DNA of 64,000 nucleotides from CAWAND01 sp963797485. GTDB lineage: Bacteria; Chloroflexota; Anaerolineae; Anaerolineales; E44-bin32. The notes beneath the pieces were generated by a model. That model was not told the origin of the DNA. It saw only the letters and a program-made list of their open reading frames with translations, and did not search any database. The stretch lies in assembly GCA_963797485.1 (NCBI GenBank), contig CAWCPF010000003.1, positions 62,001-126,000 of the forward strand, given 5' to 3'. A program made the translations under genes and the position numbers. Of this stretch, positions 50,715 through 60,266 are shown in pieces. Position 1 is the stretch's first letter; every line of letters starts with the position of its first letter.

Positions 50715-52154
50715 CCGAGGACACTCAGCCCAGCCGCACCAACACGCGACCTGCCTGGCTACCCCCCGCCCTGATCGGGGGCGGCATGCTGGTTATCTGC
50801 CTGTGCGGTCTGCTCGTGGCCGGTGCCACAAGCGGCTTGCTGGGCCAAGGTCTGGCCCAGCTCGGTTTGACGGCCAACCCCAGTCCTGCCTCGACCTCGC
50901 CGCCCCGCACCTCCACGGCGACCCGAACGCCCAGCCTTGCCTCGGCGACGCCCGCATCAACCGGGCTTTCACCCGATGTCATCGCCGCCATGGACGCCAT
51001 CGAATCGCAGGTTTCCGAGCTCCGAGGGCTGGCGCCGCTTTCGCCCACGGAACGGCGCCTCATACAGCCTGCCGACCTGGCGACGCTGGTCAAGGATCAG
51101 TTCCTCCAAGATTACACGCAGTCGGATGCCGAGGCCGACAGCCAGTTGTACAGGCTGCTCGGTCTGGTTGGGTCGGATTTCGACTTATGGGACTTCTACC
51201 TGCAGCTGTACGCCGAGCAGGTCGCCGGGTTCTATGACGACCAGGACAAGATCATGTACGTCGTGCAGGGGGAAGGCTTCGATGGCCCCGAGCGGCTGAC
51301 CTATGCGCATGAGTTCACACACGCCCTGCAGGACCAGCACTTCGGCCTTCGAGAACAACTTGGATACACCGAATTGGGGTGTGAGCAGGACAGCGAACGC
51401 TGCGCTGGCATCCAGGGATTGATCGAGGGGGACGCCACTCTGCTCGAGAGTCAATGGCTCCGCACCTATGCCTCCCAGGCGGAAATCGACCAGATTATGG
51501 CGTTCTATAGTGCTTACCAAACTCCGGTCTTCGATTCAGCCCCAGGATTCCTGCAGGCGACCTTCAGCTTTCCGTACACGGACGGCCTGAGCTTTGTCGA
51601 GTGGCTTTACCGCCAGGGCAGCTGGGCGGCCGTAGATGCCGCTTACGCATCGCCGCCTCTGTCCTCCGAGGTGATCCTGCATCCGGAACGCTACGGCCTC
51701 GACCCGCCCACTCGCCTGGCGGCGCCGAAGTCCCTGGCCGACGGCCTCGGCCCCGGTTGGCAAATGGTCAACCACGGGACTTTCGGCGAATTGTTCATCC
51801 GGCAGTGGCTCGAGGCATTCATCCCTCCGGATGCCGCCGCCAAGGCCGCCGATGGATGGGCGGGGGACTTCTATCAACTGTTCCGCGACGACACCGGCCA
51901 GACGGCTGTGGTCTTCGCCGCCACATGGGACACCATCCGCGATGCCCAGGACGCCTCCCTCGCCTTCCGCGACTACGGAGAACGCGCGCCTGAGCGACCA
52001 TCGTTCCACCTCCACCGGTTACACGTGGGAGACCGATGCGCTCAGCCTGGTCGTCGACCGCCAGTCCAATCAAACCCTGGTAATAGTGGCCCCCGATCCG
52101 GACGCTTCAGGCCAGCTTCAAAAAGGCGTCGACCTGCCAGTCCGCAAGCAATAG
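50711..52154 (+). CDS. exported HExxH metallopeptidase-like protein (frameshifted)
   Basis: About 480 residues. N-terminal transmembrane anchor (LIGGGMLVICLCGLLVAGATSGLL), a Ser/Thr/Pro-rich linker, then a soluble domain with YAHEFTHALQDQHFG, an HExxH zinc motif of the peptidase MA type, followed by IQGLIEGDATLLESQWL with a likely third ligand Glu. Frame breaks near 51978: one inserted base turns DYGERAPERP into DYGENARLSDHRSTSTGYTWETDALSLVV. GTG 50711 overlaps the membrane-protein stop. TACAAT at 50696 could be an extra promoter. Probably cell-surface, substrate unknown. Confidence 0.82.
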
Positions 52155-52156
52155 GC

Positions 52157-52853
52157 TTGTCCACTCCCTTCGACCCCCGGCGTGTGCAGGCTATCCTGTT
52201 CGATTTGGATGGCACGCTGGCCGACACCGACGACATGCTCGTCGACCGGCTGGCACGGCGCCTGGCTGCGTGGAGATGGTTTCTACCCGACAAGGATTCG
52301 GCCGGTCTGGCGCGGCGCCTGCTGATGAACGCAGACCACCCCTTCAACGGCCTGTACGCCTGGGGCGACCGGCTCTACCTGGATGAAGTCATCGCCCTTT
52401 CCAGCCGGCTGTTTCCGCGGGCGCGTCGGTCGAGTTCCCCGGCCACTGTCCCGGCGGTCCCAGGTGCCATCGAGGCCGTCAAGGCCCTGGCCGACCGCTA
52501 CCGCGTCGGCGTCGTCACCACTCGCTCCGAGCGCAGCGCGCGGCGAGATGATTGAGGCCCTCGGCCTGACCGCGGTGCTGGGCGTGGTTGCGACGGCCCG
52601 CTCAACGCTGCGCATCAAGCCTCATCCCGCTCCCGTTCTTTGGGCGGCTGCCAAGCTGGGCATCGACCCGTCGGCCTGCCTGCTGGTAGGCGACACGGCT
52701 GTGGATATGACGGCCGGCCGCGCCGCCGGCGCCCAGGTAGCGGGCGTGCTGTGTGGATTCGGCGACGCACATGAGCTAATCAGCGCCGGGGCGCAAACCG
52801 TCCTGGACTCGCCTGCCGACCTCCCCCGCCTGCTTGAGCACCCGGTACCTTAG
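52157..52853 (+). CDS. HAD-superfamily phosphatase (frameshifted)
   Basis: About 232 residues. HAD motif I AILFDLDGTLADTD, motif II VGVVTTRSERSA, Lys in LRIKPHPAPVLWAAAKLGI, and motif III/IV VGDTAVDMTAGRAAGAQVAGVLCGFG. Resembles phosphoglycolate phosphatase/PpaX-type enzymes. Starts at TTG 52157, 2 nt after the metallopeptidase stop; GTG 52184 is an alternative. Break near 52542-52543 (gg): deleting one G gives SARE-MIEALGLTAVLG. Confidence 0.85.
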
Positions 52854-52898
52854 GCGTCGAGAGGGGACACACAGGCCTTTCCACGCCCCTGAGCGTCT

Positions 52899-52914
52899 TG
52901 TGATAATTCTCACA
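52899..52914. promoter_or_regulatory. perfect TGTGA-N6-TCACA palindrome between convergent genes
   Basis: TTGTGATAATTCTCACAA; it overlaps the stop codon of the DUF89 gene and lies 45 nt after the HAD stop, so it is not at a promoter of either gene. Confidence 0.5.
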
Positions 52915-54115
52915 ATCTGTCGTCTCTGCCCGAACCTGGCGCCACGAACTGGATCAGCGACCATTGGCCATCGATCATCCAGTCCGGATCCTGGCGTTTG
53001 GCTTTGGCGGCCAATGACGGCTCGATTCCGGCCGCCACCTCGGCCTTGATGGATCTCAGGCACAGAAGCGGGGACGGGAAGTAAGCTACGATGGCCGCTA
53101 ATTCCGTCGAGAAAGGCCAGTGGCGATCCCCCAACAGCCGGCGGTAGTTGGCGTCTCCTTTAAAGATCACCAGGTCCGACCGCCTCAAATCGTCGCGCAG
53201 CGGCACCGGCATCTCCCAGCCAGCCAAGGGGGAAGTCCAGAACCCGTCGCTGGAAATCTCTAGCCGGTCCGTCCTCCGGGCGGTGTCAAGGTCATGCGCC
53301 AAATCGGCGGCCTGCCCTCCGTAGGCCTGAGCCGCCGCCAGGCTGAGGTCGACGTCCTCCTGGACGGCGTCCGATACAAAGGTCGGATGTGCCTTGACGT
53401 GCAGGACCACGCGGCAGGCCGGCCAGGCTTCCAGCAAGCTCCCAACCAGGGCCAAGTCGGCCAATAGCTCCTGGCCGGCGTTATCGAGCACCAGGTCCAG
53501 GCGCAGGGGGCCTTGCGGCAGGCCCTCCAGGAATTCGACCGCCCTCGTCCGGTCGTCGGCCAGCAGGCGTTCCAAGATTTGCCGGTCGGCGCCGCGCGGG
53601 CGGCCTCCAGCGAGCGTTGGCCACAGGCTTAGATCGGCGCGGTTGCCGAGCAGAAAGTCGAGCAGCCGGTCCTCTATCCGCATCCGGCCCGTACCCCCAA
53701 CAGCCGCCACTCCTTGTTTCAAGCCGCGCTGCTTCTCCGGGCCAAACGGATCGAGTCCATGTGTCGGCCCATCTTGGAAGTAACCGGAGGCGGCTAACAT
53801 GCGGCGGTAGAAATAGGCCTCGGCGAAGAACCACGGGGCTTCCAGCCAGCTGCGGCCGGCATGCGGGGCGACGTAGTCGGTCCATTGGCCAAGGTCGGGG
53901 GCGCCGGGGTCGTCGAGCGGGAGAATAGCCCCGTGCGGCAGGTCGTCTGCCAGCGACTGGAGCGCGTCGGCCACAGGCTTCGGCCAGTTGCGTTCCCGGC
54001 CGGCTCGCCGGGCGATCTCCGGCATCCGCTCCCGGATGGTCGTTTCCGCCCAGGTGCCGGGTTCGTTGCCGCACACTGGCTCGGGGACCGGCAAGCTTGG
54101 GCCGGCCGGGTTCAT
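52910..54115 (-). CDS. DUF89 / ARMT1-like damage-control phosphatase
   Basis: 401 residues. Helical N-terminal part (WAETTIRERMPEIARRAG, WFFAEAYFYRRMLAASGYF), then the DUF89 catalytic motifs LDLVLDNAGQELLADLALVGSLL (Asp-Asn), LVIFKGDANYRRLLGDRHWPFST (Asp-x-Asn), and LCLRSIKAEVAAGI. Family members are metal-dependent phosphatases acting on sugar or cofactor phosphates. No signal peptide. AGGAGA lies about 15 nt before the ATG. Monocistronic; 100 nt after ecfT on the same strand. Confidence 0.9.
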   Translation of the reverse strand: MNPAGPSLPVPEPVCGNEPGTWAETTIRERMPEIARRAGRERNWPKPVADALQSLADDLPHGAILPLDDPGAPDLGQWTDYVAPHAGRSWLEAPWFFAEAYFYRRMLAASGYFQDGPTHGLDPFGPEKQRGLKQGVAAVGGTGRMRIEDRLLDFLLGNRADLSLWPTLAGGRPRGADRQILERLLADDRTRAVEFLEGLPQGPLRLDLVLDNAGQELLADLALVGSLLEAWPACRVVLHVKAHPTFVSDAVQEDVDLSLAAAQAYGGQAADLAHDLDTARRTDRLEISSDGFWTSPLAGWEMPVPLRDDLRRSDLVIFKGDANYRRLLGDRHWPFSTELAAIVAYFPSPLLCLRSIKAEVAAGIEPSLAAKAKRQDPDWMIDGQWSLIQFVAPGSGRDDRL

Positions 54116-54215
54116 AGGCGGTTCTTTCTCCTGGCGCTCTGCTCAGGCGGCCCCAGTCGAACCGATGATCGGCCGACCAATCATCGGCCAGGAAACCGGC
54201 CTTGTGGGCGGCGCG

Positions 54216-55082
54216 TTAACTGAACCAGGACGCGGGGAACCAGTAGGCGCCGAAAGGGGTGAAGACGCGCAGGGCAATCAACCCGAGCAAAGTCAACCCC
54301 GCCCAGGCCAGGACCCAGTAATCCGCCCCGCGGAACTCCAGCTTTTCCGGCCACGTCCGGCGGCCGATCCCGAAGGCGCGCAGTTCCATGGAATCGACGA
54401 TCTCTTCGCCCCCGGCGATGGCGTTGATGGTCACCGGCACCACCAGCGGCGCCGCCCTGCGAATCATGTTGATGAGACCCACGCCTTTGCGTTCAAGCTC
54501 GTAGCCTCGGGCGCGCTGGGCATCGACGGTCAGGAAGAAGTCGCGGGCAATCGTGGGGACATAGCGCAACGAAAGATCGAGCGCGAACGACACACTGTCC
54601 GGGAACCCTAGCCGGCGGAAAGCCACGCCGTACTGGCCAGGATCGGTCGTGTACATGAACGGCAGGACCATCGACATGATGATGATCGGCCTGAGCATAC
54701 GGGTCAAGCCATAGAACGCGATTTCCCAGGTCACGGTGCGGTGCAGAGTTCCGATCACGGGCAGGCGAATTTCGGGGAACGAGAAGATCGGGTGAGATGA
54801 GTGGATAAACGACGGCGCCACGCCAAAGATCGTGGTGCTGAAGAGGCCGATAACGGCGATCGAAAAGAAGAGCACAACGGCCCAGGCCTTCCATGTCTGG
54901 CGCCAAGGCAGGCGGGCCAGCAGGTAGTAGCCGAAAGTGGTGGCTAGCAGGGCCAGCAGCACACGCTCGTCGTCAATGACGATGGTCCCGATCATGATCA
55001 GGACGAACGCCAGCAGTTTGGTCCGCGGATCGAGCCGGTGGATCAGGCTTCGTCCCTGGATGAACTTGAAATTGGCGATCAT
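54216..55082 (-). CDS. ecfT: ECF transporter T component
   Basis: 288 residues, about five or six transmembrane helices. LHRLDPRTKLLAFVLIMIGT at the N-terminus and the cytoplasmic coupling helices with VDAQRARGYELERKG and IVDSMELRAFGIG, the two Ala-Arg-Gly-type motifs that grip the ATPases. Partner of the S and double ATPase components upstream. A 12-bp hairpin precedes the gene. Confidence 0.93.
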   Translation of the reverse strand: MIANFKFIQGRSLIHRLDPRTKLLAFVLIMIGTIVIDDERVLLALLATTFGYYLLARLPWRQTWKAWAVVLFFSIAVIGLFSTTIFGVAPSFIHSSHPIFSFPEIRLPVIGTLHRTVTWEIAFYGLTRMLRPIIIMSMVLPFMYTTDPGQYGVAFRRLGFPDSVSFALDLSLRYVPTIARDFFLTVDAQRARGYELERKGVGLINMIRRAAPLVVPVTINAIAGGEEIVDSMELRAFGIGRRTWPEKLEFRGADYWVLAWAGLTLLGLIALRVFTPFGAYWFPASWFS

Positions 55083-55095
55083 GCCGGCAGGGGCT

Positions 55096-55124
55096 CGAGG
55101 GGCGGGCCTTTAGCCCGCCCCTCG
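55096..55124 (-). other. intercistronic hairpin between ecfS and ecfT
   Basis: CGAGGGGCGGGC pairs perfectly with GCCCGCCCCTCG around TAAAG. No U-tract on either side, so it is more likely an RNA processing or stability element than a terminator. Confidence 0.65.
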
Positions 55125-55136
55125 TCATACTCCGCG

Positions 55137-55706
55137 TCAGCGCCCAGACCGGGCGCGGTACGCATTCCACGCGTAAAGCAGAATCGGTGTCAGGATCAAA
55201 CCATTGATCGCATCTGTGATTCCGGCCGGGAGCAGCTCCGCCGAGATGGCGCCGCCGAAATCGATGTTGCGCAAGACAAAGGCATCCGTCAGCGCCGCAA
55301 AACCGATGCCGACGAAGGAAGCGATGACCACCATCACCTCCACGATGCCGTAGTCCCGCCCAGACACGACCTCCCGCACACCGAAATAGCCCACCAGCCC
55401 CATGATCAGGCCCAGGAGCCCATTGGCCACATCCCAATTCCAGAAGAAGCCGTAACCGGAGAGCAGGTCGCCGATGATGTTGCCGACCAGGCCGGTGAAA
55501 AAACCTACCCAGGGGCCGAAGACGACGCCCATGAAGAACGGCACCGCCACCGGCGGCCGGAATGACACCAGCGGAGTCCCGGGCAGTTGAATACTATTGA
55601 ACACCCAGTTCAGCACGCCATAGAGCGCCGCGCCGATGGCCGCATACACGACCTCGCGCGTCCCAAACGCCCACATGCCGCGTTTCTGTCCCATGCTGGC
55701 TTCCAT
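55137..55706 (-). CDS. ECF transporter S (substrate-binding) component
   Basis: 189 residues, six transmembrane helices: VVYAAIGAALYGVLNWVFNSI, FRPPVAVPFFMGVVFGPWVGFFTGLVGNIIGDLLSG, NGLLGLIMGLVGYF, IVEVMVVIASFVGIGFAALT and GITDAINGLILTPILLYAWNAYRAR. The G-x-x-x-G-N-x-x-D-segment pattern is that of ECF S proteins. AGGAGG precedes the ATG. Substrate not determinable by eye; no TPP, FMN or other riboswitch is visible in the 161-nt gap upstream. Confidence 0.88.
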   Translation of the reverse strand: MEASMGQKRGMWAFGTREVVYAAIGAALYGVLNWVFNSIQLPGTPLVSFRPPVAVPFFMGVVFGPWVGFFTGLVGNIIGDLLSGYGFFWNWDVANGLLGLIMGLVGYFGVREVVSGRDYGIVEVMVVIASFVGIGFAALTDAFVLRNIDFGGAISAELLPAGITDAINGLILTPILLYAWNAYRARSGR

Positions 55707-55867
55707 TGTGCTTCCTCCTGATCCAAAGTGAATGACGAAATGACTGCTTGCGCTGGGTTGCAGAGAGTGTCCCCGTCACCACCTCCTTCGCCTTCGGCCG
55801 TTCTTCCAAGCCTTCAACAGAGGTAACCCCCGACCGAAGTGGGGGATACGTTGGCCTCGATTCGGCC

Positions 55868-57507
55868 TCACTCCACGCCCGCCAACTCCTCCGCCGCCAT
55901 GAACCGGCCGGTGCGATCCAGCAGGCGCAGGTTCTCTCGCAAGAGAGATGTCGGGACGAGGTGGCACGCGCGCAACAGGTCGATATCCTGGAGCACTTGC
56001 TCGGGAGGCCCCAGCCCTGCCACCTGGCCGCCCGAAAGCAACACGACTTTGGAGGCGTAGCGCACCGCCAGGTCAAGATCATGGGTGATGAACAGCACTG
56101 CCGAGAATTCCGACGCTACCGCCAAATCGGCTCCGTTCTTCCCGATGACGATGGCGTCCATGAAGCGCGTGTAGTTACCGTAATCCTGTCCGGCGGTCGG
56201 TTCGTCCATCGCCAGCAGCGTGGATTTCATAGCGACGACACAGGCGATGGTCAACCGCTTTTGCTGTCCGTACGAGAGCGATAGGGGCGAGAACTGCTCC
56301 AGACCGTCGAGGTTGAGAACCTTGATGGACCGGGCAACCGCCTCCTTTACTGTGGCCGGATCGTAGCCCAGGTTTTTGGGGCCAAAGGCCAGCTCCTGCT
56401 CGACCGTCGGCGCGAACAACATGTGCGTCGGACTCTGAAAGACGTACCCGACGCTGCGGGCGATTTCGGCGACCGTCATCTTTCGGGTGTCGATGCCGTC
56501 GATCAGCACCCGGCCTGACTTTGGTTTGAGCAGTCCGATGGCATGCTTCACCAGAGTGGATTTGCCCGCCCCGTTGGGCCCCAGGACGGCCACCACATCG
56601 CCCTGGTTGACCGACAGGTCGATGCCTTTGAGCACCGGGTGGTCTTCTTCGTAGGCAAAGTCGACGCGCTCGAAGACCACCAGAGGTTTGCCCTCGGGGC
56701 GGCGGGGAGGGACCCGCGAGCCAGGCTGCAGCCCGGAGCGGCGGGTCATTTCCATCACGATCTGAGCCGGGAGCTTCACATCGTTCGGGTCGACTTTGGC
56801 ATATAAGCCCTCGGCCGGCCCTAAATAGACCACTCTTCCCTCGGTCATGTACATCACCCGGTCCGGCTTGAGCCCGAGTACGTCTTCGACCCGGTGTTCG
56901 ATCAGCACGACTGTCACACCTTCGTCGACCAGCCGCCGAAAGAGGGCCAGTGCTTCCTGAGCGGCCGCCGGATCGAGCGAAGCCAGCGGCTCATCCAACA
57001 ACAGAATGGAAGGCTGCATGGCCAGGACCCCGGCCAGGGCCACCTTTTGCTTCTCGCCTCCCGAAAGGGCAAACGTTTCTCGCTGCCTTAGGTCTGCGAT
57101 CTTCAGGCGATCAAGGGCTTCATCCACGCGCCGGGCGATCTCTTCCGCCGCCAGGCCCAGGTTCTCGGGTCCGAAGCTGACTTCGCCCTGCACGCTGCTG
57201 GCGACGATTTGGCGATCGGGGTTTTGGAGCAAGGTCCCCACGATCTGGGAGACGTCGGCCAGGGCCATTTGTGCCACCGGCCGGCCGCCGAGCCGGACAG
57301 AGCCCTTCAGTTCTCCGCGGTAGCTGCGAGGGATCAGGCCGTTAATGCAGCGCGCCAGTTCGTCTTGCCGCAACCGCTGGCGCCAGCCACCAGCAGGAGT
57401 TCGCCTTGGGCCAGGCTCAGGTTCACGTCCTGTATGGCCCAATCGTCGCGCGCCCGGTAATGGAAACCAAGCCCCTCAATCGTCAGCGGCGCGTCGGTGC
57501 CTACCAC
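55868..57507 (-). CDS. ecfA: ECF transporter fused double ATPase (frameshifted near N-terminus)
   Basis: About 547 residues with two ABC domains. Domain 1: LLLVAGASGCGKT (Walker A) then LARCINGLIPRSYRG, LSGGEKQKVALAGVLAMQPSILLLDEPLASLD. Domain 2: VAVLGPNGAGKSTLVKHAIG, LSYGQQKRLTIACVVAMKSTLLAMDEPTAGQD, ITHDLDLAV. Domain 2 signature LSYGQQ is a mild variant of LSGGQ. The frame breaks near 57366 inside the first Walker A (AAG ACG A-A CTG): one missing base restores GKT-T-LARC. Start GTG 57507, 18 nt after the SAM hydroxide adenosyltransferase stop. Confidence 0.9.
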
Positions 57508-57525
57508 GGAGCCTCGATTCGCTGG

Positions 57526-58317
57526 TTAGTCAAGGATGCGGACTTCGACATCATCGTCCACCTGGGCGCCCAATCGGGCAGCGGCGCTGCCGTTGACCTC
57601 GGACACGATCAGGCTGCCGGTGCTGCCGAACAGGGCCATCAATTGGCCGGGAACCAATTCGCCGAAGGTCCGATACAGACCGGGCACCTCGTTTCCCCGC
57701 AAAGTCAGTCGCAGCTTGCGGACACCCTTCAGGTCCTCGCGGGTCAGGTTCGTGGCCAGATTGCCAAAGTGATCGATGTGGAGCACCTGCCCCCGATACC
57801 CGCCCTCTGTCCGGACCGGCCTGGGCAGCTCGATGCGAATGACATCCTGGATGGGGGACCCGACCTGCTCCAGGGGCACGCCGGCCGCCAGGTGCGCGGC
57901 GACCGGAGAGAAGATGTCCCGGCCATGGAAGACGTCGCTCACGTCTTCCAGCCAGAACTTCGACTGATCGAGGTGGACGAAGGCGACCTCCCAGCCGCGG
58001 CGCTCGGCCAGACCCATCAGGACGCTGATGACCCCGTTGTCAGGCCCGACGAAACACTGGGTTCCCAATCGGCCGGCAATGGCGCGCCGCTGCGTACCGA
58101 CGCCGGGGTCTACTACGACCACATGGATGCTGTCGTCCGGAAAATACGGCGCCGTGCGCCCAAGGATCAAGGCCGCCTGGCGGATGTTCTGCGGGTCGAC
58201 CAGATGGCTCAGATCGGCGATCCTGGCTTCCGGGGCGATGCGCCAGATGACCCCCTTCATGACGCCTACGTTCCCGTCGCGCAGGCCAAAGTCCGTCATC
58301 AAGCTGATAGTGGTCAC
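57526..58317 (-). CDS. SAM hydroxide adenosyltransferase (DUF62, chlorinase/fluorinase family)
   Basis: 263 residues from GTG 58317 (GGGAGG upstream). ISLMTDFGLRDGNVGVMKGVI, VHVVVVDPGVGTQRRAI, GPDNGVISVL, FHGRDIFSPVAAHLAAG and VLHIDHFGNLATNLT follow the family that converts SAM and water to adenosine and methionine. No halide-binding insertion is evident, which favours hydroxide rather than chloride or fluoride. Directly upstream of the ECF genes on the same strand and divergent from mtnA. Confidence 0.92.
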   Translation of the reverse strand: MTTISLMTDFGLRDGNVGVMKGVIWRIAPEARIADLSHLVDPQNIRQAALILGRTAPYFPDDSIHVVVVDPGVGTQRRAIAGRLGTQCFVGPDNGVISVLMGLAERRGWEVAFVHLDQSKFWLEDVSDVFHGRDIFSPVAAHLAAGVPLEQVGSPIQDVIRIELPRPVRTEGGYRGQVLHIDHFGNLATNLTREDLKGVRKLRLTLRGNEVPGLYRTFGELVPGQLMALFGSTGSLIVSEVNGSAAARLGAQVDDDVEVRILD

Positions 58318-58434
58318 GCGCCCGCCCTCCCCGATCACAGGTCGATTTCGCCCTCTGCCAGTCGACCTTGCGTGCATATCCATAACACCGCCACCCATGG
58401 GTGAGAGGCGGAGGCGGCCTTCCCGGCGGCATGC

Positions 58435-58440
58435 TACACT
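58435..58440 (+). promoter_or_regulatory. extended -10 (TGCTACACT) upstream of mtnA
   Basis: TGC-TACACT lies about 33 nt before the mtnA ATG. No strong -35, consistent with an extended -10 promoter. Confidence 0.45.
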
Positions 58441-58473
58441 GGCCTAGACCTCCAAGCGAGGAGCCGCGCAGGG

Positions 58474-59538
58474 ATGCGAACGATCAGCTGGAACCCGGAT
58501 GGCCCCGCCGTCCGCATGATCGATCAACGTAAGCTGCCGGCCGAACTCAGCCTGCTTGATCTGGACACAGCCGACGCGGTCGCCGATGCCATCCGAGACA
58601 TGGCCGTGCGCGGCGCGCCGGCCATTGGAGCGGCCGCCGCCTATGCGCTGGCGCTGGCCGCCGCCATCTCGGAGGCCGAAGATGTGGCCGGCCTGTGGGC
58701 CGACCTGCAGGCGGCCGCCGACCGCTTGCGAGCCGCCCGTCCCACAGCCGTGAACTTGAGCTGGGCGCTCGACCGCATGCTCCGCACGGCCCATGCCGGG
58801 CTGGAGCAGGGGCTGGGGGCGCTGAAAGCCGGTCAACTGGCCGAAGCTGAACGCATCGCCGACGAGGACGTAGCTGTCAACCAGGCGATCGGCCGCTACG
58901 GAGCCGCCCTGCTTCCGCGCAACGCCACCGTGCTGCATCACTGCAACACCGGCGCGCTGGCGACGGTCGACTGGGGCACAGCCCTGGGGGTTATTCGGAC
59001 CGCTCACGAAGCCGGCCAGGGAATCCAGGTGCTGGTCGACGAGACACGTCCTCGCCTTCAAGGCGCCAGATTGACTGCCTGGGAGCTCCAGCAATACGGC
59101 ATACCTTTCGAGATCATCACCGACAGCGCCGCCGGATATTTCCTGCGCCGCGGCCAGGTGACGGCTGTGCTGGTCGGGGCCGATCGCGTCGCCGGCAACG
59201 GCGATGTGGCCAACAAGATTGGGACCTATATGCTTGGGCTGGCGGCGCAGGACAATCGGGTCCCCTTTTACGTGGCCGTGCCCACCTCCAGCATCGACCT
59301 GAGCCTCGCCTCCGGCGAGGCCATTCCGATCGAGCTGCGCGACCCGGCCGAGGTGCTCGATCTGGCGTTGGCCGGCCAGCCCATCGCCCCGCCAGGCAGT
59401 CAAGCCCGGAACCCGGCTTTTGATATCACCCCGCACCGACTGGTGACCGCCTTCATTACCGAGGCGGGCGTCGTCCGGCCGCCGTTCCAGACGGGTCTGG
59501 CGGAGGCTGTCGGACGGGCGCGGGCGGACGCCGGCTGA
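58474..59538 (+). CDS. mtnA: S-methyl-5-thioribose-1-phosphate isomerase
   Basis: 354 residues, full-length match by eye: MRTISWNPDGPAVRMIDQRKLP at the start, RDMAVRGAPAIGAAAAYALAL, LHHCNTGALATVDWGTALGVI, DETRPRLQGARLTAWEL, AVLVGADRVAGNGDVANKIGTYMLG with the catalytic Asp. Isomerises methylthioribose-1-phosphate in methionine salvage. GAGGAG upstream of the ATG. Divergent from the SAM hydroxide adenosyltransferase. Confidence 0.95.
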   Translation: MRTISWNPDGPAVRMIDQRKLPAELSLLDLDTADAVADAIRDMAVRGAPAIGAAAAYALALAAAISEAEDVAGLWADLQAAADRLRAARPTAVNLSWALDRMLRTAHAGLEQGLGALKAGQLAEAERIADEDVAVNQAIGRYGAALLPRNATVLHHCNTGALATVDWGTALGVIRTAHEAGQGIQVLVDETRPRLQGARLTAWELQQYGIPFEIITDSAAGYFLRRGQVTAVLVGADRVAGNGDVANKIGTYMLGLAAQDNRVPFYVAVPTSSIDLSLASGEAIPIELRDPAEVLDLALAGQPIAPPGSQARNPAFDITPHRLVTAFITEAGVVRPPFQTGLAEAVGRARADAG

Positions 59539-59544
59539 GGTGAG

Positions 59545-60198
59545 TCAGGCCTGCTCTTCGAAACCCGGGCCGCCTTGAGTGAGGCGTGAGGGCGGCCGGG
59601 CAATCTCAAACACATCCGTCACCCGGCAGTAGCTGCCTCCGGCCAAGCGCCCGATTGGGCGCAGCTTGCCAAGATCGATCTTGTCGCTCCCCAGCAGCAC
59701 CGAGTCATCGGCGTGAATGTGCACCACGCGGCCGATGACGACGCTGCCGCCTCCCGGCTGGTCTCCCAATTCGATGATCTCGACCGTCCGGCATTCGAAA
59801 TGTACCGGGCTTTCGAGCACCCGCGGCGGCTTGACAACTGTTGAGGCCGTGGGGGTCAACCCGGCCAATTGGAACTCGTTCACACTGGGCGGCACCTCAA
59901 CCGACGTCAAATTCATCGCTTCAGCCAGGGGCTCAGTCACGATATTGACCACGAATTCGCCCATAGCGCGCACATTCTCCAGGCTGTCCTTGGCCTTGCC
60001 GTCGGTCCCCCGGATCATGGGGCAAAACAGGACATGCGGAGGGTTGCCGCAGATGGCGTTAAAGAAGGAGAACGGTGCCAGGTTGGGGCCACCGTCTCGG
60101 CCAAGGGTCGATACCCAGCCAATCGGCCGCGGCACAATCGAACCGATCATGAGCTTATAGACCTTCTGCCAGGGCGCGCTGGATGGGTCGAGTTCCAT
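59545..60198 (-). CDS. flavin reductase family (FMN-binding split barrel) protein
   Basis: 217 residues. KLMIGSIVPRPIGWVSTLGRDGGPNLAPFSFFNAICGNPPHVLFCPM, KDSLENVRAMGEFVVNIVTEPLAEAMNLTS and GGSVVIGRVVHIHAD are typical of the flavin reductase/DIM6-NTAB family. Last gene of the tyrosine catabolism cluster, 68 nt after hmgA. Could be an FMN reductase for a monooxygenase or an independent FMN protein. Confidence 0.88.
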   Translation of the reverse strand: MELDPSSAPWQKVYKLMIGSIVPRPIGWVSTLGRDGGPNLAPFSFFNAICGNPPHVLFCPMIRGTDGKAKDSLENVRAMGEFVVNIVTEPLAEAMNLTSVEVPPSVNEFQLAGLTPTASTVVKPPRVLESPVHFECRTVEIIELGDQPGGGSVVIGRVVHIHADDSVLLGSDKIDLGKLRPIGRLAGGSYCRVTDVFEIARPPSRLTQGGPGFEEQA

Positions 60199-60266
60199 GG
60201 CGGCGGCTGCGCTCCTTCTTGGTCTGAGGTTGTCGCGGGCGGGATTGGCGGGGCGAGACGCCGGGG

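Noticed and set aside
55707..55867. Vitamin riboswitch upstream of ecfS
   Set aside because: I looked for TPP (CTGAGA/ACCTGA), FMN, and cobalamin box features in the 161-nt gap and saw none; only a CCCCC/GGGGG hairpin is present.
57366..57442. ecfA starting at the internal ATG 57442 frame
   Set aside because: That start gives MGHTGREPEPGPRRT, which lacks the Walker A; the GTG 57507 frame carries the Walker A and joins with a single-base correction.
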